DNA from: an uncultured Prevotella sp.
GTDB taxonomy: Bacteria > Bacteroidota > Bacteroidia > Bacteroidales > Bacteroidaceae
Assembly (NCBI GenBank): GCA_946548085.1
Contig: CAMNPN010000011.1
Coordinates: 1 to 64,000, forward strand
DNA: 64,000 bases
Direction of reading: 5' to 3'
Position 1 is the first letter of the stretch. Each line of letters starts with the position of its first letter. Both the position numbers and the translations under genes were made by a program. The notes beneath the pieces were generated by a model. It was not told the origin of the DNA, ran no database searches, and saw nothing but the letters and a program-made list of their open reading frames with translations. Shown in pieces: positions 62,321 through 64,000 of the stretch.

Positions 62321-64000
62321 ATGAAGATTACGAAAATCAAGACCAAGGCGGGGGCCTTCGGGGTCCCTGTCACCACAGACCTCGACGCCATCGTGGAGCG
62401 CATGCGCTCGCCCAGGACGAAGGAGGCCGCCGACCGTGTCGCAGCCGTTGCGCTGAGGTCGAGGCTCGCCATCGAACAAGGTGCGCCGCGATACCACCTG
62501 ATCGACAGCGACCGCCTGCCGTACCTCGTGTTCAGCGCCACCTTCGGGCGCGACGGCTTCGACAAGCCCAACGCGCTGACGGGGCTGCTGATGCTGAACG
62601 TGCCCTGTCCGCAGGGTGCGGGGCAGATCGGCGAACTGCGCCGGCGCGTCAGTCAGATACCCTACACGCTGCTGGCCTTCGCGGGTGTCAGCGGGGTGAC
62701 GCTGAAGGTGGTGGTACGCTGTGACCTGAAAGATGCTAAAAACATTGACAAAGACGACTATCTCGGATTCCTGCGGGAGGCTCATGAGAACGCGGCCAGA
62801 CTATACACCTCGCTGGCGATGTGCGACCTGCTCGTGGGAGAGCAGTCGCTCACGCGCGGCTGCCGGATGAGTTACGACCCGCAACTCTACTACAATCCCG
62901 AGGCGCTGCCGATGCCCGTGGTGCGCGAGGCCCGCGACCCGCTGGGTGTCTACGCGGGCACGAAGGCCGACGACGACGGGACGGTCGTGTGGTATCCCGA
63001 CTCCGACGAGCGGGACAGGATCGACCTGGAGTTCCAGGCCTGCCTGTCGAAGGCCCTCGACGACCAGCCTGAGAACATGAAGGCCTGTCTGCAGGCGCTG
63101 GCCGACTACTGTGCGAAGGCCTGCCTCGCGGAGGAGGGCTGCGTGGTGCGTGCCGGCTGGAACGCCCGTTTCAGGCCGCTCGGCACGGACCTGATCCGGA
63201 AGACGTTCCGCAATGCCTATAAAAAACCTTACAAAGGAGTGCCCGTTTCGCAGATGAACGAGAAGGAGCGCATCATGCGCTCGATAGAGGACTTCCTCAG
63301 CCGTCGCTACGAACTGCGCTACAATGTGGTGAAGCGGGTGACCGAGTTCCGCCCCAACGACCTGCGCTACCAGCAGTGGAAGCCGCTGACGGACAGGGAC
63401 TTGCGCAGCCTTGTCGTCGAGGAGATGAAGGAGGGCGGCGAGAGTTGGATGAGCGACATTCGCACCTATGTGGAGAGCGCCCACGTGGCCGACTACAACC
63501 CCATCCACGAGTTCCTCGCCGCCTGCGGCCCCTGGGACGGCAAGGCCGACTATATCGAGGACTTCGCGCGGCGCCTGCCCACGGACTACGCCCGCTGGCC
63601 CCAGTACTTCCACCGCTGGCTCTTAGCGATGGTGGCCCAGGCCCTCGACCTGAACCGCGACTACGGCAACTCGATGGTGCCGCTGCTCATCGGCGAGCAG
63701 GGCTACCTGAAGACGCAGTTCTGCAACCATATCCTGCCGCCCTCGATGCGCGAGTACTACATGAAGGACATCAAGATGGACAATGCCGAGCAGGTGGAGC
63801 GCGTGCTGGGGCGCATGTGGCTGGTGAACATCGACGAGTATGACGCGAAGACGCCCCGCGAGCAGGCGAAGATCAAGCGGCTGCTGACGGAGAAGGAGGT
63901 GCAGGTGCGGAAGATGCGGTCGGACCAGTACACGATGACGCCGCGCCTCTGCTCGTTTATTGCCACCACCAACGACCCCATGCCCCTGCCCTCGGGCGAC
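62321..64000 (+). CDS. VirE N-terminal (BT4734-like) / VapE-type primase-helicase protein, 3' end beyond the window
   Basis: Open from ATG 62321 to the window end: MKITKIKTKAGAFGVPVTTDLDAIVERMRSPRTKEAADRV..LTGLLMLNVPCPQGAGQIGELRRRV..VLIGEQGYLKTQFCNHILPPSMREYYMKDIKMDNAEQVERVLGRMWLVNIDEYDAKTPREQAKIKRLLTEKEVQVRKMRSDQYTMTPRLCSFIATTND. Absent from the ORF list because it lacks a stop. Confidence 0.85.
   Translation, partial: MKITKIKTKAGAFGVPVTTDLDAIVERMRSPRTKEAADRVAAVALRSRLAIEQGAPRYHLIDSDRLPYLVFSATFGRDGFDKPNALTGLLMLNVPCPQGAGQIGELRRRVSQIPYTLLAFAGVSGVTLKVVVRCDLKDAKNIDKDDYLGFLREAHENAARLYTSLAMCDLLVGEQSLTRGCRMSYDPQLYYNPEALPMPVVREARDPLGVYAGTKADDDGTVVWYPDSDERDRIDLEFQACLSKALDDQPENMKACLQALADYCAKACLAEEGCVVRAGWNARFRPLGTDLIRKTFRNAYKKPYKGVPVSQMNEKERIMRSIEDFLSRRYELRYNVVKRVTEFRPNDLRYQQWKPLTDRDLRSLVVEEMKEGGESWMSDIRTYVESAHVADYNPIHEFLAACGPWDGKADYIEDFARRLPTDYARWPQYFHRWLLAMVAQALDLNRDYGNSMVPLLIGEQGYLKTQFCNHILPPSMREYYMKDIKMDNAEQVERVLGRMWLVNIDEYDAKTPREQAKIKRLLTEKEVQVRKMRSDQYTMTPRLCSFIATTNDPMPLPSGD

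Noticed and set aside
62264-63613. Minus ORFs of 173 and 270 aa at the right edge
   Set aside because: Antisense to the open VirE_N/VapE-like frame that has its own promoter and ATG.
1-64000. tRNA, rRNA, CRISPR array, transposase or integrase genes
   Set aside because: None recognised on either strand by eye; a tRNAscan/Infernal and IS search would be needed to exclude them fully.

Overview
This window comes from a Bacteroidales chromosome, probably Prevotella/Segatella-like. The inference rests on TAnnTTTG promoters with TTG/TTTG about 20 bp upstream, SusC/SusD and Mfa-type fimbrillin genes, and a MurF-Alr fusion. From left to right: luxS (cut by the left edge) and a MTA/SAH nucleosidase; TrmH-type RNA methyltransferase; YfhO membrane protein; Fkp; GSCFA protein; MurF-Alr; GH8; an orphan PTS IIC, a KduI-like protein and an MFS hexuronate-type transporter; nitroreductase; a stand-alone RNR C-terminal-domain protein; FolB; amidase; MCE protein; DnaA; a TonB receptor; a fimbrial locus (DUF3575, fimbrillins/anchors) ending in a 3888-aa YGGG-repeat protein with a T9SS-like C-terminus; two large dockerin-bearing peptidases (M64-type and C10) between two decayed ATPase fragments; a fructan-type PUL (SusC/SusD/DUF4960-like/GH32-like) with a transmembrane PBP-AraC regulator; and, at the right edge, a VirE_N/VapE-like gene preceded by two 22-bp iteron-like arrays. 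The most notable unexplained signals are: (1) a dispersed family of inverted-repeat elements with arms made of GTTTACR-type 7-bp words around a partly conserved core, with three intergenic copies and one carried inside the TrmH-family CDS; (2) other 7-bp word arrays at signal-peptide coding regions and a stop/start junction; (3) the giant fimbria-linked YGGG protein; (4) the iteron-like region next to the VapE-like gene. All family calls are by eye from the translations; no database search was run.
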